Source of the DNA: a virus | Length of the DNA stretch: 37,923 nucleotides | Reading direction: 5' to 3' (one strand) | IMG/VR virus record: IMGVR_UViG_3300031629_000020 | Location: 1 to 37,923 of that record | Part shown: in pieces, positions 1 to 7,136 of the stretch | How the letters are laid out: every line of letters begins with the position of its first letter | How positions within the stretch are numbered: the stretch's first letter is position 1 | The notes under the pieces: model-generated | What the model saw: only the letters and a program-made list of their open reading frames with translations | Databases searched by the model: none | Told to the model about the DNA's origin: nothing | Position numbers and translations under genes: made by a program

Positions 1-722
1 TAACTGAAAAGCAAAGCATCACATTGAAAGATTTGCAATCCAAAGATGCTATAACATTAAAACAACGAAAGACCCAAGATGAATTAGAGTACAAGAAAGC
101 CAATCCTACATTACCCGAAACGTTGAAATCGTTTTGTCAAACATGGTTAAAAGAGCAATTATATAACCGTAGAAATGAATTTAGTAGCAAGTACACACAG
201 AAAGGAAATGAGGTTGAAGATAATAGTTTAGATTATATTGCCGAACAACTTGACTTAGGTATGTTGTTAAAGAATGAAGAATACTTCGAAAGCAACTTCT
301 TAACAGGAACGCCAGACGCAATATTGAAAGACTATCTTATTGACGTTAAGAATAGTTGGGATTGCTTTACATTTCCATTATTCGAAAAAGATATTCCAAA
401 TAAAGATTATTTCTATCAAGCACAATGCTATATGCACTTAACTAATAGAAAGTCCTACAAATTGATTTATGTATTATCTGATACTCCAAATCATTTAATC
501 GAAAAGGATGCTTATTGGTGGTGTAAAAATAACGGATATGATGAACTTGATGGAGATATATTTGAGCAGTTTGTTGATAAGTACACATATAAAAACATTA
601 ACGATAAACTGAAAATCAAGGTGTTTAATATCGAATATGACGAGAGTGTTATTGAAGCAATTTATGATAGAGTTGCTATGTGTAGAGAGTATATTGAGCA
701 ATTATTACTAATAATAAAATAA
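1..722 (+). CDS. YqaJ/RecB-like phage nuclease, C-terminal part (gene wraps from 37863)
   Basis: The frame is open from base 1 and is the direct continuation of the ORF that starts at ATG 37863, giving a 260-residue protein across the window edge. In joined numbering it shows a conserved acidic stretch (GNEVED, about 89-94), then GTPD (about 123-126) and IDVK (about 134-137). This is the D...(D/E)xK arrangement of PD-(D/E)xK nucleases of the YqaJ/lambda-exonuclease type. The N-terminal RASGCGQIMTGS, encoded at the other end, also fits the family. Likely role: 5'-3' resection of phage DNA ends for single-strand annealing recombination. It is followed after 8 nt by an SSB-like gene and preceded, with an 11-nt overlap, by the 179-residue gene, so it sits in a recombination operon. 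The TTG at 24 is an internal Leu codon, not a start. The family call is from motifs only. Confidence 0.82.
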   Translation, partial: TEKQSITLKDLQSKDAITLKQRKTQDELEYKKANPTLPETLKSFCQTWLKEQLYNRRNEFSSKYTQKGNEVEDNSLDYIAEQLDLGMLLKNEEYFESNFLTGTPDAILKDYLIDVKNSWDCFTFPLFEKDIPNKDYFYQAQCYMHLTNRKSYKLIYVLSDTPNHLIEKDAYWWCKNNGYDELDGDIFEQFVDKYTYKNINDKLKIKVFNIEYDESVIEAIYDRVAMCREYIEQLLLIIK

Positions 723-730
723 TTAAAATT

Positions 731-1018
731 ATGGCAGATAAAATTTATTGCGGAAACGCTAAAATCAGAACAACACAATTTGGAGACGTAACCCAATTAT
801 CATTAAGTACTGACGATATAAACAAGATTGTCGGACACATGAAAAGCGAAAAGTTGACTTGGGTTAACATTAACGTCAAAGAGAAAAGAGAGCCAGTCCA
901 AGGCAAGCCAACACATTACTTAGAGGTTGACACTTGGAAGCCCGACCCGAACTATAAGCAAGACGAGGGCGTCAAATTAAACAGTCAGGAAGCTGAAGGA
1001 GATGGCCTTCCTTTCTAA
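731..1018 (+). CDS. Small SSB-like single-stranded DNA-binding protein
   Basis: A 95-residue protein, small for an SSB. It is beta-rich in its first 75 residues (KIYCGNAKIRTTQFG, then KLTWVNINVKEKREP, THYLEVDTWKPDP) and ends in an acidic tail with the tip DGLPF. That resembles the DDDIPF-type tip by which SSBs recruit partner proteins. It lies 8 nt after the nuclease gene, and an SSB next to a resecting exonuclease fits a phage recombination or replication operon. The start is ATG 731 after an A-rich leader. I see the tail motif and the beta-type pattern; the OB fold is inferred. A divergent non-SSB protein from a Bacteroidota phage family remains possible. Confidence 0.6.
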   Translation: MADKIYCGNAKIRTTQFGDVTQLSLSTDDINKIVGHMKSEKLTWVNINVKEKREPVQGKPTHYLEVDTWKPDPNYKQDEGVKLNSQEAEGDGLPF

Positions 1019-1026
1019 TATTAACT

Positions 1027-1047
1027 AGGGGTGTAAAAACCCCTTTT
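1027..1047 (+). terminator. Hairpin with short T-run, probable intrinsic terminator
   Basis: AGGGGT (1027-1032) pairs with ACCCCT (1039-1044) around a 6-nt loop and is followed by TTTT. It lies 8 nt after the SSB-like stop and would end the recombination operon. The stem is only 6 bp and the T-run is short, so termination may be partial. It also sits 17 nt upstream of the next ATG, so a leader role is possible. Confidence 0.6.
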
Positions 1048-1061
1048 AAAAACTCACAATT

Positions 1062-1289
1062 ATGAAAAAACCAACAATAAAAGACCTTATCTATATTGCG
1101 GCTTTCGTAATATTTCAAGGCGTACCGGTTCTATTCCATTTAACTAAGACTTGGATGTTCGACAAAGTAGAATGGTATTATATTTTTGCTCCAACTTTCT
1201 TTTTATCGTTCCTGTTCGCTTGTGTAGTGGCGTGGTCGCTTGTTAGTTGGTGTAATATTAAAGATGAATTTAATAATTCTAAACCTTAA
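1062..1289 (+). CDS. Small two-helix membrane protein
   Basis: 75 residues with two hydrophobic segments (about 9-26 and about 38-62) separated by a short polar, aromatic loop (KTWMFDKVEWYY). The C-terminus is short and charged. There is no cleavable signal peptide or lipobox. It lies between the recombination operon and the 179-residue gene at 1293, which starts only 3 nt after its stop. Function not recognised. Small phage inner-membrane proteins of this shape are often superinfection-exclusion or host-takeover factors, but nothing here shows that. Confidence 0.6.
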   Translation: MKKPTIKDLIYIAAFVIFQGVPVLFHLTKTWMFDKVEWYYIFAPTFFLSFLFACVVAWSLVSWCNIKDEFNNSKP

Positions 1290-1292
1290 ACT

Positions 1293-1832
1293 ATGAATGA
1301 AGCGCAAAGTCAAGCCGAAAAAGGAGCGAATCAAGCAGAATTCCACGCAAACGAGGTAAATGAGAACTGGTCAGAATTAGCATATAAACTATTCTGTGAA
1401 TTTGCCAGGCAGGTAGAAAAACCATTTCAATGTGAAGATGTACGGATCTACGCACTCGATAAAATACCAGAACCTCCAACAAATCGAGCGTGGGGCAATA
1501 TCGCAAGCAGGGCCAAACGAAACCATATTGTTAATAAAGTTGGAATCGAAGCGACTAAGGGCAAAACTGCTCATGGTGCAAACGCTGCAATATGGGAATT
1601 TAACGAGCGAAAACCGTTTGTAAAATATCCTTTACTAAGTGATAATTTAGAGCCTGAGATTGGGAAAAAGTACATAACTGATAATAGTGATTGCGTGGAG
1701 TGTATAGTATGGTATGTTATGAATTGCAAGGGATGTTTTTTGAATTTCATGGGCGATGAATGTAAAAATACGATGTGCACAAAGCAAGCAAGAAAAGATA
1801 AAACGATGATTATTCTCAATAAAATCCAATAA
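1293..1832 (+). CDS. Hypothetical protein with winged-helix-like N-half and cysteine-rich C-half
   Basis: 179 residues. The middle (about 42-110) has the look of a short helical DNA-interaction module found in phage accessory proteins: PFQCEDVRIYA, then PEPPTNRAWGNIASRAKR and a basic stretch. The C-half contains six cysteines in a pattern suggesting metal binding: CVEC, CKGC about 10 residues later, then C..MC near DECKNTMC. This looks like two unrelated domains joined. The frame is the longest of several overlapping ones in this stretch and follows the preceding gene by 3 nt. Function not recognised; a zinc-binding DNA-associated role is inference. Confidence 0.6.
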   Translation: MNEAQSQAEKGANQAEFHANEVNENWSELAYKLFCEFARQVEKPFQCEDVRIYALDKIPEPPTNRAWGNIASRAKRNHIVNKVGIEATKGKTAHGANAAIWEFNERKPFVKYPLLSDNLEPEIGKKYITDNSDCVECIVWYVMNCKGCFLNFMGDECKNTMCTKQARKDKTMIILNKIQ

Positions 1833-1833
1833 C

Positions 1834-1877
1834 ATGACTTTTATCATATTTAATCAAAACAATAATGTCGATATTTG
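1834..1877 (+). promoter_or_regulatory. Dyad-type promoter 1: ATGAY-N4-RTCAT operator plus -7 box
   Basis: The dyad ATGACTTTTATCAT occupies 1834-1847. A -7-like box GATATTTG (consensus TAnnTTTG) lies at 1870-1877, 29.5 bp from the dyad centre, with no TTG at the expected -33 position. It would drive the gene at 1906. The same layout recurs at 7069, 9537, 10079, 34408 and 37268. Confidence 0.65.
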
Positions 1878-1905
1878 CAGAATGTTAAACTAAAAAAGTA
1901 AAACT

Positions 1906-2142
1906 ATGAAAAACAGAAAGCCAAACATCAACAATCAGATATCGCTGCAAAAATTAGACGATATAATCAAAGCAGTTGACAACGGAAAACAAGCATATTC
2001 AGACTTCGGAAAATACCCAGTCAGTAAGATTGACGGTAAGTATTTCATCTATTACCGCAAGAAATATATTGATTTGTTCGATGAGAATCGAGAGTTAAAC
2101 GGAGCTGGATTTGTGATTGAAAATAAAGTAATAACCAAATAA
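1906..2142 (+). CDS. Hypothetical 78-residue protein
   Basis: Basic in its N-half, with the probable fold core KIDGKYFIYYRKKYIDLFDENRE. No domain is recognised. The start ATG follows the leader taaaaaagtaaaact, typical of this genome. It is the first gene after dyad promoter 1, so it is probably expressed with the other dyad-controlled (early) genes. Length and codon use match its neighbours. A real gene of unknown function. Confidence 0.6.
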   Translation: MKNRKPNINNQISLQKLDDIIKAVDNGKQAYSDFGKYPVSKIDGKYFIYYRKKYIDLFDENRELNGAGFVIENKVITK

Positions 2143-2152
2143 ATTAAAGATT

Positions 2153-2314
2153 ATGGAAAAGGAAATGATAATAACAGTAGTAGCGCCTATTGATTGTACG
2201 GACGAGCAATTCCAAGAATGGGCAGAGTATAGTTTGGGGTACATTGGCGGAATAAGTATAGATAATCCACTACATGACGAGCCGTTTGAAGCAAGTGATG
2301 TTAATCTTTACTAA
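2153..2314 (+). CDS. Hypothetical 53-residue acidic protein
   Basis: The ORF starts at ATG 2153 after aaattaaagatt, 10 nt past the preceding stop, and ends at TAA 2312-2314. It encodes a beta-type N-terminus (MEKEMIITVVAPID), then a segment with W23 and many acidic residues (CTDEQFQEWAEY), ending FEASDVNLY. It is probably co-transcribed with the gene at 1906. No family recognised. Support comes from the leader, the spacing and a protein-like composition. Confidence 0.5.
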   Translation: MEKEMIITVVAPIDCTDEQFQEWAEYSLGYIGGISIDNPLHDEPFEASDVNLY

Positions 2315-2332
2315 AAATAAACCCAAAACAAC

Positions 2333-2362
2333 TTGCACAGTTAAGAAATTAGTGTTATATTG
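2333..2362 (+). promoter_or_regulatory. Bacteroidota-type promoter (TTG-N19-TTATATTG)
   Basis: TTG at 2333-2335 is followed after 19 nt by TTATATTG at 2355-2362, one base from the TAnnTTTG -7 consensus. There is no dyad. It lies upstream of a leader hairpin (2380-2399) and the Cro-like gene at 2432. Confidence 0.6.
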
Positions 2363-2379
2363 CGGACGAATTACAATAC

Positions 2380-2406
2380 AGCGGTTGAGATATACCGCTT
2401 ATTTTT
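2380..2406 (+). terminator. Leader hairpin, possible attenuator
   Basis: AGCGGT (2380-2385) pairs with ACCGCT (2394-2399) around an 8-nt loop and is followed by tattttt. It lies about 10 nt after the predicted transcription start and 32 nt before the HTH gene, so it would lie in that gene's leader. It could be a weak attenuator or a leader-stabilising hairpin. Confidence 0.45.
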
Positions 2407-2431
2407 AAACTAGAATTTAACAAAGTAAACT

Positions 2432-2611
2432 ATGAATGTACATAAAACATCAGAAAAAGTATTATTATGGCTACACAGGACAAATAGAAGTCAACAGTGG
2501 TTATCTACTGAGTTAGGAGTAACAAGACAAGCCGTAAGCCAGAAGATAAAAGACAATATCTTTACATTAAAAGATATAATGACATTAGAAAGACTTGGTT
2601 GTACGTTGTAA
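2432..2611 (+). CDS. Small Cro/CI-like helix-turn-helix protein
   Basis: A 59-residue protein starting at ATG 2432 and ending at TAA 2609-2611. The centre reads QQWLSTELGVTRQAVSQKI, a clear helix-turn-helix in which QAVSQK is the recognition-helix start. It is followed by a short helix (LKDIMTLERLGC) as in small lambda Cro-type repressors. It has its own promoter (2333) and leader hairpin and sits just upstream of the replication genes, the usual place for a phage Cro-like switch or replication regulator. No CI-type partner repressor or integrase is present, so it more likely times early transcription than maintains lysogeny. Its binding site is unknown. Confidence 0.72.
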   Translation: MNVHKTSEKVLLWLHRTNRSQQWLSTELGVTRQAVSQKIKDNIFTLKDIMTLERLGCTL

Positions 2612-2648
2612 GTAAAAAAATTTAACAAATAAATAACAAAGTTAAGTA

Positions 2649-3434
2649 ATGGCATATAGATTTACAAATACAGAAAAATGGAATGACGCTTGGTTTTGCT
2701 CACTAAGTCAAATAGATATGCTTTTATTCTTATATCTATGTGATAATTGTGATATTGCTGGATTTATGGAGGTAAACTACAAGCGTTGGGCTAGCGATCT
2801 CAATAGCTCACCAGAAACAATAAGTAAAACACTACAAGCTATAAATAAGGCTATTGTATTTTCTAATAATAAGGATTGTATTTATATAATAAACTACATT
2901 AAGCATCAAAAAAACTTTCCATTAAACGAAAACAATAAAGCTCATTTGGGTATTTTAAGAAGATTTGAGTTATATTCATATAAGTTTGATATTCAAGATG
3001 TTAAAGAATTTATAGAAGGGGCTTCAAAGGGGCTTAGATGCTCCATAGGTAAAGGTATTGGTAATGGTACTGGTGAAGAAAAGAAAGATATAATAGAATT
3101 ATCAATTGAATTTTATAATCAAGAAATATCTAATTTTGATAGCTCTGTTACACGAGAAGTAAGTATATTGCAAACTCAATATTATAACTATACTAAACTT
3201 GTAACTGGAAAGTCAGATGCATTTCCAGAAACACCTAAGCACTTTTTGAGTATTGAACAGCAATTAACGTTTGATGCTTTTTGTAAGTTAAAGCAATTAG
3301 AGAAAAAAATAAATTTACAAGACTTATTGAAATCTAAAGTCAATGTTTTATTAAATAATGAAAAATATTGCAAGGGTAAGAAATCAATATATATGACACT
3401 AATAGACTATATGAATAAAGATGGAAAAAAATAA
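2649..3434 (+). CDS. Phage replication initiator / replisome organiser-like protein
   Basis: 261 residues. The N-terminal ~95 residues form a winged-helix-type region (WNDAWFCSLSQIDMLLFLYLCDNCDIAGF, then ASDLNSSPETISKTLQAI and IYIINYIKHQKNFPLNENNKAH). This is the layout of phage replication proteins whose N-terminal wHTH binds origin DNA and whose C-terminus contacts the helicase. The C-half is helical and basic. Its last 14 nt overlap the DnaB-like helicase gene, supporting an initiator-plus-helicase pair. The call rests on this sequence pattern and the gene pairing. Confidence 0.65.
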   Translation: MAYRFTNTEKWNDAWFCSLSQIDMLLFLYLCDNCDIAGFMEVNYKRWASDLNSSPETISKTLQAINKAIVFSNNKDCIYIINYIKHQKNFPLNENNKAHLGILRRFELYSYKFDIQDVKEFIEGASKGLRCSIGKGIGNGTGEEKKDIIELSIEFYNQEISNFDSSVTREVSILQTQYYNYTKLVTGKSDAFPETPKHFLSIEQQLTFDAFCKLKQLEKKINLQDLLKSKVNVLLNNEKYCKGKKSIYMTLIDYMNKDGKK

Positions 3435-4800
3435 TAATATACCTCACGACTTAGATATTGAAAAAACAGTATTAGGAACTATTTTAAATTTTCCTGATAT
3501 GATTTATGATATATCAGATTTAATTGAACCGAAAGTGTTTTATGCTCCTTCGCATGTTAAGCTATTTGATTTGATGCTCACAATGATGCAGAAAAGTATA
3601 TCATGCGATTTAACAACAGTATTTTCAGAATTAAATAAAGCTCCAGTTGATGGTGTTGATGAAATTTATTTAAGTGAATTGATGGATAAGGGATTTGTTC
3701 GACACTATGTAGAACATCATTGTTTGATACTGAAGCAATTAAAAATCAAACGTGATTTAATTATCACATCTAAGCAAATTGAAACGATGGCCCTAAATCC
3801 TATATGCGACATTGAGGACTTAATCGACTTTTCACAGAAAGCAATATTTGAAAACACAGTTGATGAGATTAGAAGTGAGCCAGAACATATTGGAACTATC
3901 ACAGAAAAAACAATTGATGAAATAGAATACAAGGTTAAGAACCCAGATAAGAAAGGTATTCCTTCGGGATTTAAAAACATTACATGGCATGATTCGGATC
4001 TAAACATTATCGCAGCACGTCCAGCAATGGGAAAAACATTTGTCGGTGTTGTTAAATTTGCAATGGAGGCGGCAATGTATGGAGTTCCTGCACTTATATT
4101 TTCACTCGAAATGAGCAAGGTGCAAATATCACAGCGATTTATGGCACTTCAACAAGAATCAAATAGCAATGATTTAAGGAATGGTAAAAATATAAACTGG
4201 GATAAAATCGAAAATTCACAAGCATATTTTAATAATTTACCTATTTATGTAGATGATAATGCAGGGTTGACAGTTTGGCAAATAGTTTCTAAGGCTAGAA
4301 AGATGCACATTAGGCATAAGATAGGAATTATTTTTGTTGATTATATTGGTTTGGTTTCTGGATTAAGTAAGAATGTAGGCACTAGGGATCAAGAATTAGG
4401 CGTTATTTCTAGGACACTAAAGAAACTAGCTAAAGACTTGAATGTTCCAGTTATTGCATTATCTCAGCTTAATAGAGGCGTAGAACAAAGACAAGATAAG
4501 AGACCATTATTATCTGACCTTAGAGAGTCTGGAAATATCGAACAAGATGCTGATGCTGTTTATATGTTGTATAGGGCTTTTTATTACACAGAGCATACTG
4601 AAGATTTAGGAAAAGGCGAAATAATTTGTCGTAAGAATAGACATGGAGAATTATCTACAACTACATTTTACCACAAATCAGACTGGTCTAAGATTAGTAG
4701 CGATGATACATATAGTTCAGAGAGTTTATTTAAGGAATCAAAACCGCAAAACAATGACAACATAAAACAGAATGATAATTTTGAAGATGATCCGTTTTAA
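3421..4800 (+). CDS. dnaB: Replicative DNA helicase, DnaB-like
   Basis: 459 residues, normal for the family. The N-terminal helical domain (about 5-140) includes the typical opening IPHDLDIEKTVLGTIL. The RecA-like domain carries the Walker A motif AARPAMGKT (198-206), the Walker B segment IGIIFVDYIG (about 309-318), then VIALSQLNRGVEQR and a C-terminal arginine-rich segment (IICRKNRHGE). It unwinds the phage replication fork as a hexamer powered by ATP. It overlaps the initiator-like gene upstream. The acidic C-terminal tail (DNFEDDPF) looks like an SSB-type tip and may be a contact site; that is inference. Confidence 0.95.
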   Translation: MEKNNNIPHDLDIEKTVLGTILNFPDMIYDISDLIEPKVFYAPSHVKLFDLMLTMMQKSISCDLTTVFSELNKAPVDGVDEIYLSELMDKGFVRHYVEHHCLILKQLKIKRDLIITSKQIETMALNPICDIEDLIDFSQKAIFENTVDEIRSEPEHIGTITEKTIDEIEYKVKNPDKKGIPSGFKNITWHDSDLNIIAARPAMGKTFVGVVKFAMEAAMYGVPALIFSLEMSKVQISQRFMALQQESNSNDLRNGKNINWDKIENSQAYFNNLPIYVDDNAGLTVWQIVSKARKMHIRHKIGIIFVDYIGLVSGLSKNVGTRDQELGVISRTLKKLAKDLNVPVIALSQLNRGVEQRQDKRPLLSDLRESGNIEQDADAVYMLYRAFYYTEHTEDLGKGEIICRKNRHGELSTTTFYHKSDWSKISSDDTYSSESLFKESKPQNNDNIKQNDNFEDDPF

Positions 4801-4872
4801 TGTTTGCGCTAGTTAGTGATATTGAAAAGTTTAAATTAGAAATATTTAATAAATAGAATCATGGGTAAATTA

Positions 4873-4931
4873 TTTATAACTAGATTGTAAAATTTCGTTT
4901 CAATGAATTTTACATACGGTTATAAAAAGTT
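4873..4931. mobile_element. 59-bp doubly palindromic element, copy 1
   Basis: Identical over 59 bp to 9995-10053. It has an outer inverted repeat TTTATAAC (4873-4880) / GTTATAAA, and an inner one GTAAAATT / AATTTTAC flanking an 11-nt loop that contains an ATG (4903). It is immediately bounded by 7-bp direct repeats TAAATTA (4866-4872 and 4932-4938), which look like a target-site duplication. Removing the element plus one repeat (66 bp, 22 codons) restores an uninterrupted frame from ATG 4861 into the gene at 4903. No transposase is present. Confidence 0.75.
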
Positions 4932-5088
4932 TAAATTAACCGAAATATCAACACTCCCAAAGCTACCAACAGACGGGAAAATATATCTTTTCAAAGGTGT
5001 GCGAGTTCCTTGTCCAGATTGTGAGAATTGCGCGGTAAGTCGTTATTGTAAGTTTAATAGTAAATTAAAGTTTAAGAGTTATGAATAA
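4903..5088 (+). CDS. Small cysteine-motif protein with a start codon inside an inserted palindromic element
   Basis: 61 residues with a compact metal-binding-like motif, CPDCENCAVSRYC (about 37-49), possibly a small zinc or iron-sulfur binding knuckle. The start and first nine codons (MNFTYGYKK) come from the 59-bp palindromic element. The ancestral start appears to be ATG 4861, which would read MGKL straight into TEISTLPKLP if the element and one 7-bp repeat were removed. In the present sequence that older frame stops at TAA 4888-4890. The gene overlaps the C5 methyltransferase gene by 8 nt, so the two are probably translationally coupled. Function not recognised. Confidence 0.65.
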   Translation: MNFTYGYKKFKLTEISTLPKLPTDGKIYLFKGVRVPCPDCENCAVSRYCKFNSKLKFKSYE

Positions 5089-6253
5089 ATTAAGTTTATT
5101 TGACGGGATGTCAGGGTTGCAAATTGCGTTCCATGACATGGGTTTAAAGTCTGGCAAATACTATGCTTCTGAAATAGATAAATTTGCAATACAGCAAACT
5201 CAATATATGTTTCCGGATACAATCCAAATTGGTAGTGTCGTTGATGTGGATGTTACTGAACTGGATTATATTGGTTTTTTGGGCGGTGGGAGTCCTTGTC
5301 AATCATTTAGTTTTGCTGGGAAAAGAAAAGGAATGTCAACTAAATCTGAAATCGAAATAGCAACACTCGATCACTACTTGCAATTAAAATCAGAAGGTTT
5401 TGAGTTCGAAGGGCAATCGTATTTATTTTGGGAGTATGTGAGAATATTGACCGACATTAGAAAATACAATCCAGACGTTCTTTTTCTCCTGGAGAATGTG
5501 GAAATGGGCAAAAAGTGGGAACGTGTTTTATCGAATGCGCTTGGGTTGTTTGGGGTTCATATAAATAGTGCTAAAGTTTCGGCACAAAATAGAAAGCGCA
5601 TTTATTGGACCAATATTAAAACAACAACGAAAGGTTTATTTTCTGAATTACATTCTGATATTCCACAACCAAAAGACAGGGGTATTTTATTAAAAGATAT
5701 TTTGCAACCTGAAAGCGAAATTGATGAAAAGTATTATATTAAGAATCCTAAATTTGGATTTAATGCAATGGATGTAAATACAAAAGGAAAAACTTTAAGA
5801 GCAGGAGGAAAAGCGGCACAATCAGAAAAACACAACTATGATACAATTAAATTAGACAAAGAATTAAACGTAAAAGCAGACCAAAACAAAGCAAGTTGCT
5901 TTACTGCTGGTGGAAATTCTGGTGGCAATCATAGTGATATGGATATTATTTGTGTTGCAATGCGTGGGCGTAACGCAGAGAATCCAAGTGATGGGAAAAC
6001 AGGCAGCCCAACAGAACAGCGTTTAGAGCCAAAAACAGATGGCAAAACCAATTGCTTAACAAGTGTTTCAAAGGATAATCTTTTAACCAACGGATACCTT
6101 TTAAGAAGATTAACGCCAATAGAATGTGCAAGACTTCAAACGGTTCCGAGTTGGTACAAGTGGATTGTTTCGGATTCTCAGATATATAAAATACTTGGTA
6201 ACGGCTGGACGATCGAAGTAATTAAACATATATTATCATTTATAAAATTATGA
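5081..6253 (+). CDS. DNA (cytosine-5) methyltransferase
   Basis: 390 residues. Motif I is LFDGMSGLQIAF (6-17), the catalytic PCQ loop is at 72-74 (GGGSPCQSFSFAGKRKG), ENV is at 138-140, QNRKRIYW (motif VIII) is at 169-176, and the C-terminal GNGWT is at 373-377. It transfers a methyl group from S-adenosylmethionine to C5 of cytosine. The region from about 185 to 340 holds the variable target-recognition part and a loop rich in G/K/S/N. No cognate restriction enzyme is nearby, so the likely role is protecting phage DNA from host restriction. The specificity cannot be read from sequence. It overlaps the genes on both sides. Confidence 0.95.
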   Translation: MNKLSLFDGMSGLQIAFHDMGLKSGKYYASEIDKFAIQQTQYMFPDTIQIGSVVDVDVTELDYIGFLGGGSPCQSFSFAGKRKGMSTKSEIEIATLDHYLQLKSEGFEFEGQSYLFWEYVRILTDIRKYNPDVLFLLENVEMGKKWERVLSNALGLFGVHINSAKVSAQNRKRIYWTNIKTTTKGLFSELHSDIPQPKDRGILLKDILQPESEIDEKYYIKNPKFGFNAMDVNTKGKTLRAGGKAAQSEKHNYDTIKLDKELNVKADQNKASCFTAGGNSGGNHSDMDIICVAMRGRNAENPSDGKTGSPTEQRLEPKTDGKTNCLTSVSKDNLLTNGYLLRRLTPIECARLQTVPSWYKWIVSDSQIYKILGNGWTIEVIKHILSFIKL

Positions 6254-6702
6254 AAGCAATTAAAACATTTGGACACATCCGTAATGGCAAACTTCACATC
6301 GACAAGCGTAAGCAAGTCAACGAAGCTATAAGTCTATCAGAAGATTGTCAAATTAAAGTAGTCATATCTAAACTATACGGTAAGCGGTCCACCGAACAAA
6401 ACGGCTACTATTGGGGCGTAATTGTAAACATCTGGCAGGATATCATGATTGAAGCAACTGGCGAGCATTTTAATATTGACGAGATGCACGAATTTTTAAA
6501 GCAGAATTTCAATAGCGAGGATGTTGTTTGCGAAAATACAGGTATGATATTGCGCAAGATTAAAAGCACAACCAAAAATACAACGGTAGATCAAGAAGAT
6601 TATCACCAAAAATGCAGAGATGCGGCATGGGAAAACTTCAATGTTGAAATTCCACTACCGTCAAAACAAATTGAAATAGATTTTAAAAAGGACGATAAAT
6701 AG
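6250..6702 (+). CDS. NinB-like phage recombination protein
   Basis: 150 residues, close to the lambda NinB length. The core KRSTEQNGYYWGVIVNIWQDI resembles the NinB (Orf) signature R(S/T)xxQNxxxW. The C-terminal half has a conserved-looking helical part (QEDYHQKCRDAAWENFNVEIPLP). NinB proteins bind single-stranded DNA and SSB and help load recombinase or annealing proteins. It overlaps the methyltransferase stop by 4 nt and is followed by a VRR-NUC nuclease. The assignment rests on a short motif and the context. Confidence 0.55.
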   Translation: MKAIKTFGHIRNGKLHIDKRKQVNEAISLSEDCQIKVVISKLYGKRSTEQNGYYWGVIVNIWQDIMIEATGEHFNIDEMHEFLKQNFNSEDVVCENTGMILRKIKSTTKNTTVDQEDYHQKCRDAAWENFNVEIPLPSKQIEIDFKKDDK

Positions 6703-6714
6703 ATTAAATTTTAG

Positions 6715-6722
6715 TATATTTG
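6715..6722 (+). promoter_or_regulatory. -7 box TATATTTG, leaderless configuration
   Basis: A perfect TAnnTTTG box ends 4 nt before ATG 6727, so the transcript should start at or one base before the start codon. No clear -33 TTG is seen at the normal spacing. The same 4-nt spacing is seen at 33253 and 35763. Confidence 0.55.
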
Positions 6723-6726
6723 AATC

Positions 6727-7053
6727 ATGAAACACGAAGAAGATAATCTACAGCAATCAATAGTAACTTACTTTCGATTTGCATTTCCGAAGTACTTAAT
6801 CTTTGCCGTACCAAATGGAGGCAACCGAAACGCAAGAGAGGGTGCACGATTAAAGAAACAGGGTGTTTTGGCTGGTGTTTCTGATTTAGTAATAGTATTA
6901 CCAAACAAAACTATATTCGTTGAATTAAAGGTCGGTAAGGGCAAGCAGCAAGCAACGCAAAAATCCTTTCAAGCTAATGTCGAGATGTTAGGATATGAGT
7001 ATTATTTGATTTATAGCTTGGATGAGTTTATAGAATTAAGTAAATTATTTTAA
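6727..7053 (+). CDS. VRR-NUC domain nuclease
   Basis: 108 residues, a stand-alone VRR-NUC domain of typical length. Catalytic pattern: E4/E5 near the N-terminus, GVSD (50-53), ELK (66-68) and a following Q/K helix (GKGKQQATQKSFQ). This is the PD-(D/E)xK fold found in phage Holliday-junction or flap-type nucleases. The substrate here is probably branched replication or recombination intermediates. The gene may have a leaderless mRNA (box at 6715-6722). It stands between the NinB-like gene and the helicase/methylase pair. Confidence 0.9.
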   Translation: MKHEEDNLQQSIVTYFRFAFPKYLIFAVPNGGNRNAREGARLKKQGVLAGVSDLVIVLPNKTIFVELKVGKGKQQATQKSFQANVEMLGYEYYLIYSLDEFIELSKLF

Positions 7054-7068
7054 ATTAAATACCGAAAC

Positions 7069-7112
7069 ATGACAAAAGTCAGCTTTTAGTAAGATTATAA
7101 GCAGTATTTTCG
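7069..7112 (+). promoter_or_regulatory. Dyad-type promoter 2
   Basis: The dyad ATGACAAAAGTCAG (7069-7082) has its centre 29.5 bp from the -7-like box TATTTTCG (7105-7112). There is no -33 TTG. It controls the helicase and methyltransferase genes that follow. Confidence 0.65.
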
Positions 7113-7136
7113 TATCGAACTTAAAAATTAGAGATT

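Noticed and set aside
4800-4856. 18-codon ORF starting on the helicase stop (MFALVSDIEKFKLEIFNK)
   Set aside because: Very short and without support. Its KFKLEI resembles the start of the next gene, probably an AT-rich coincidence or a small duplication.
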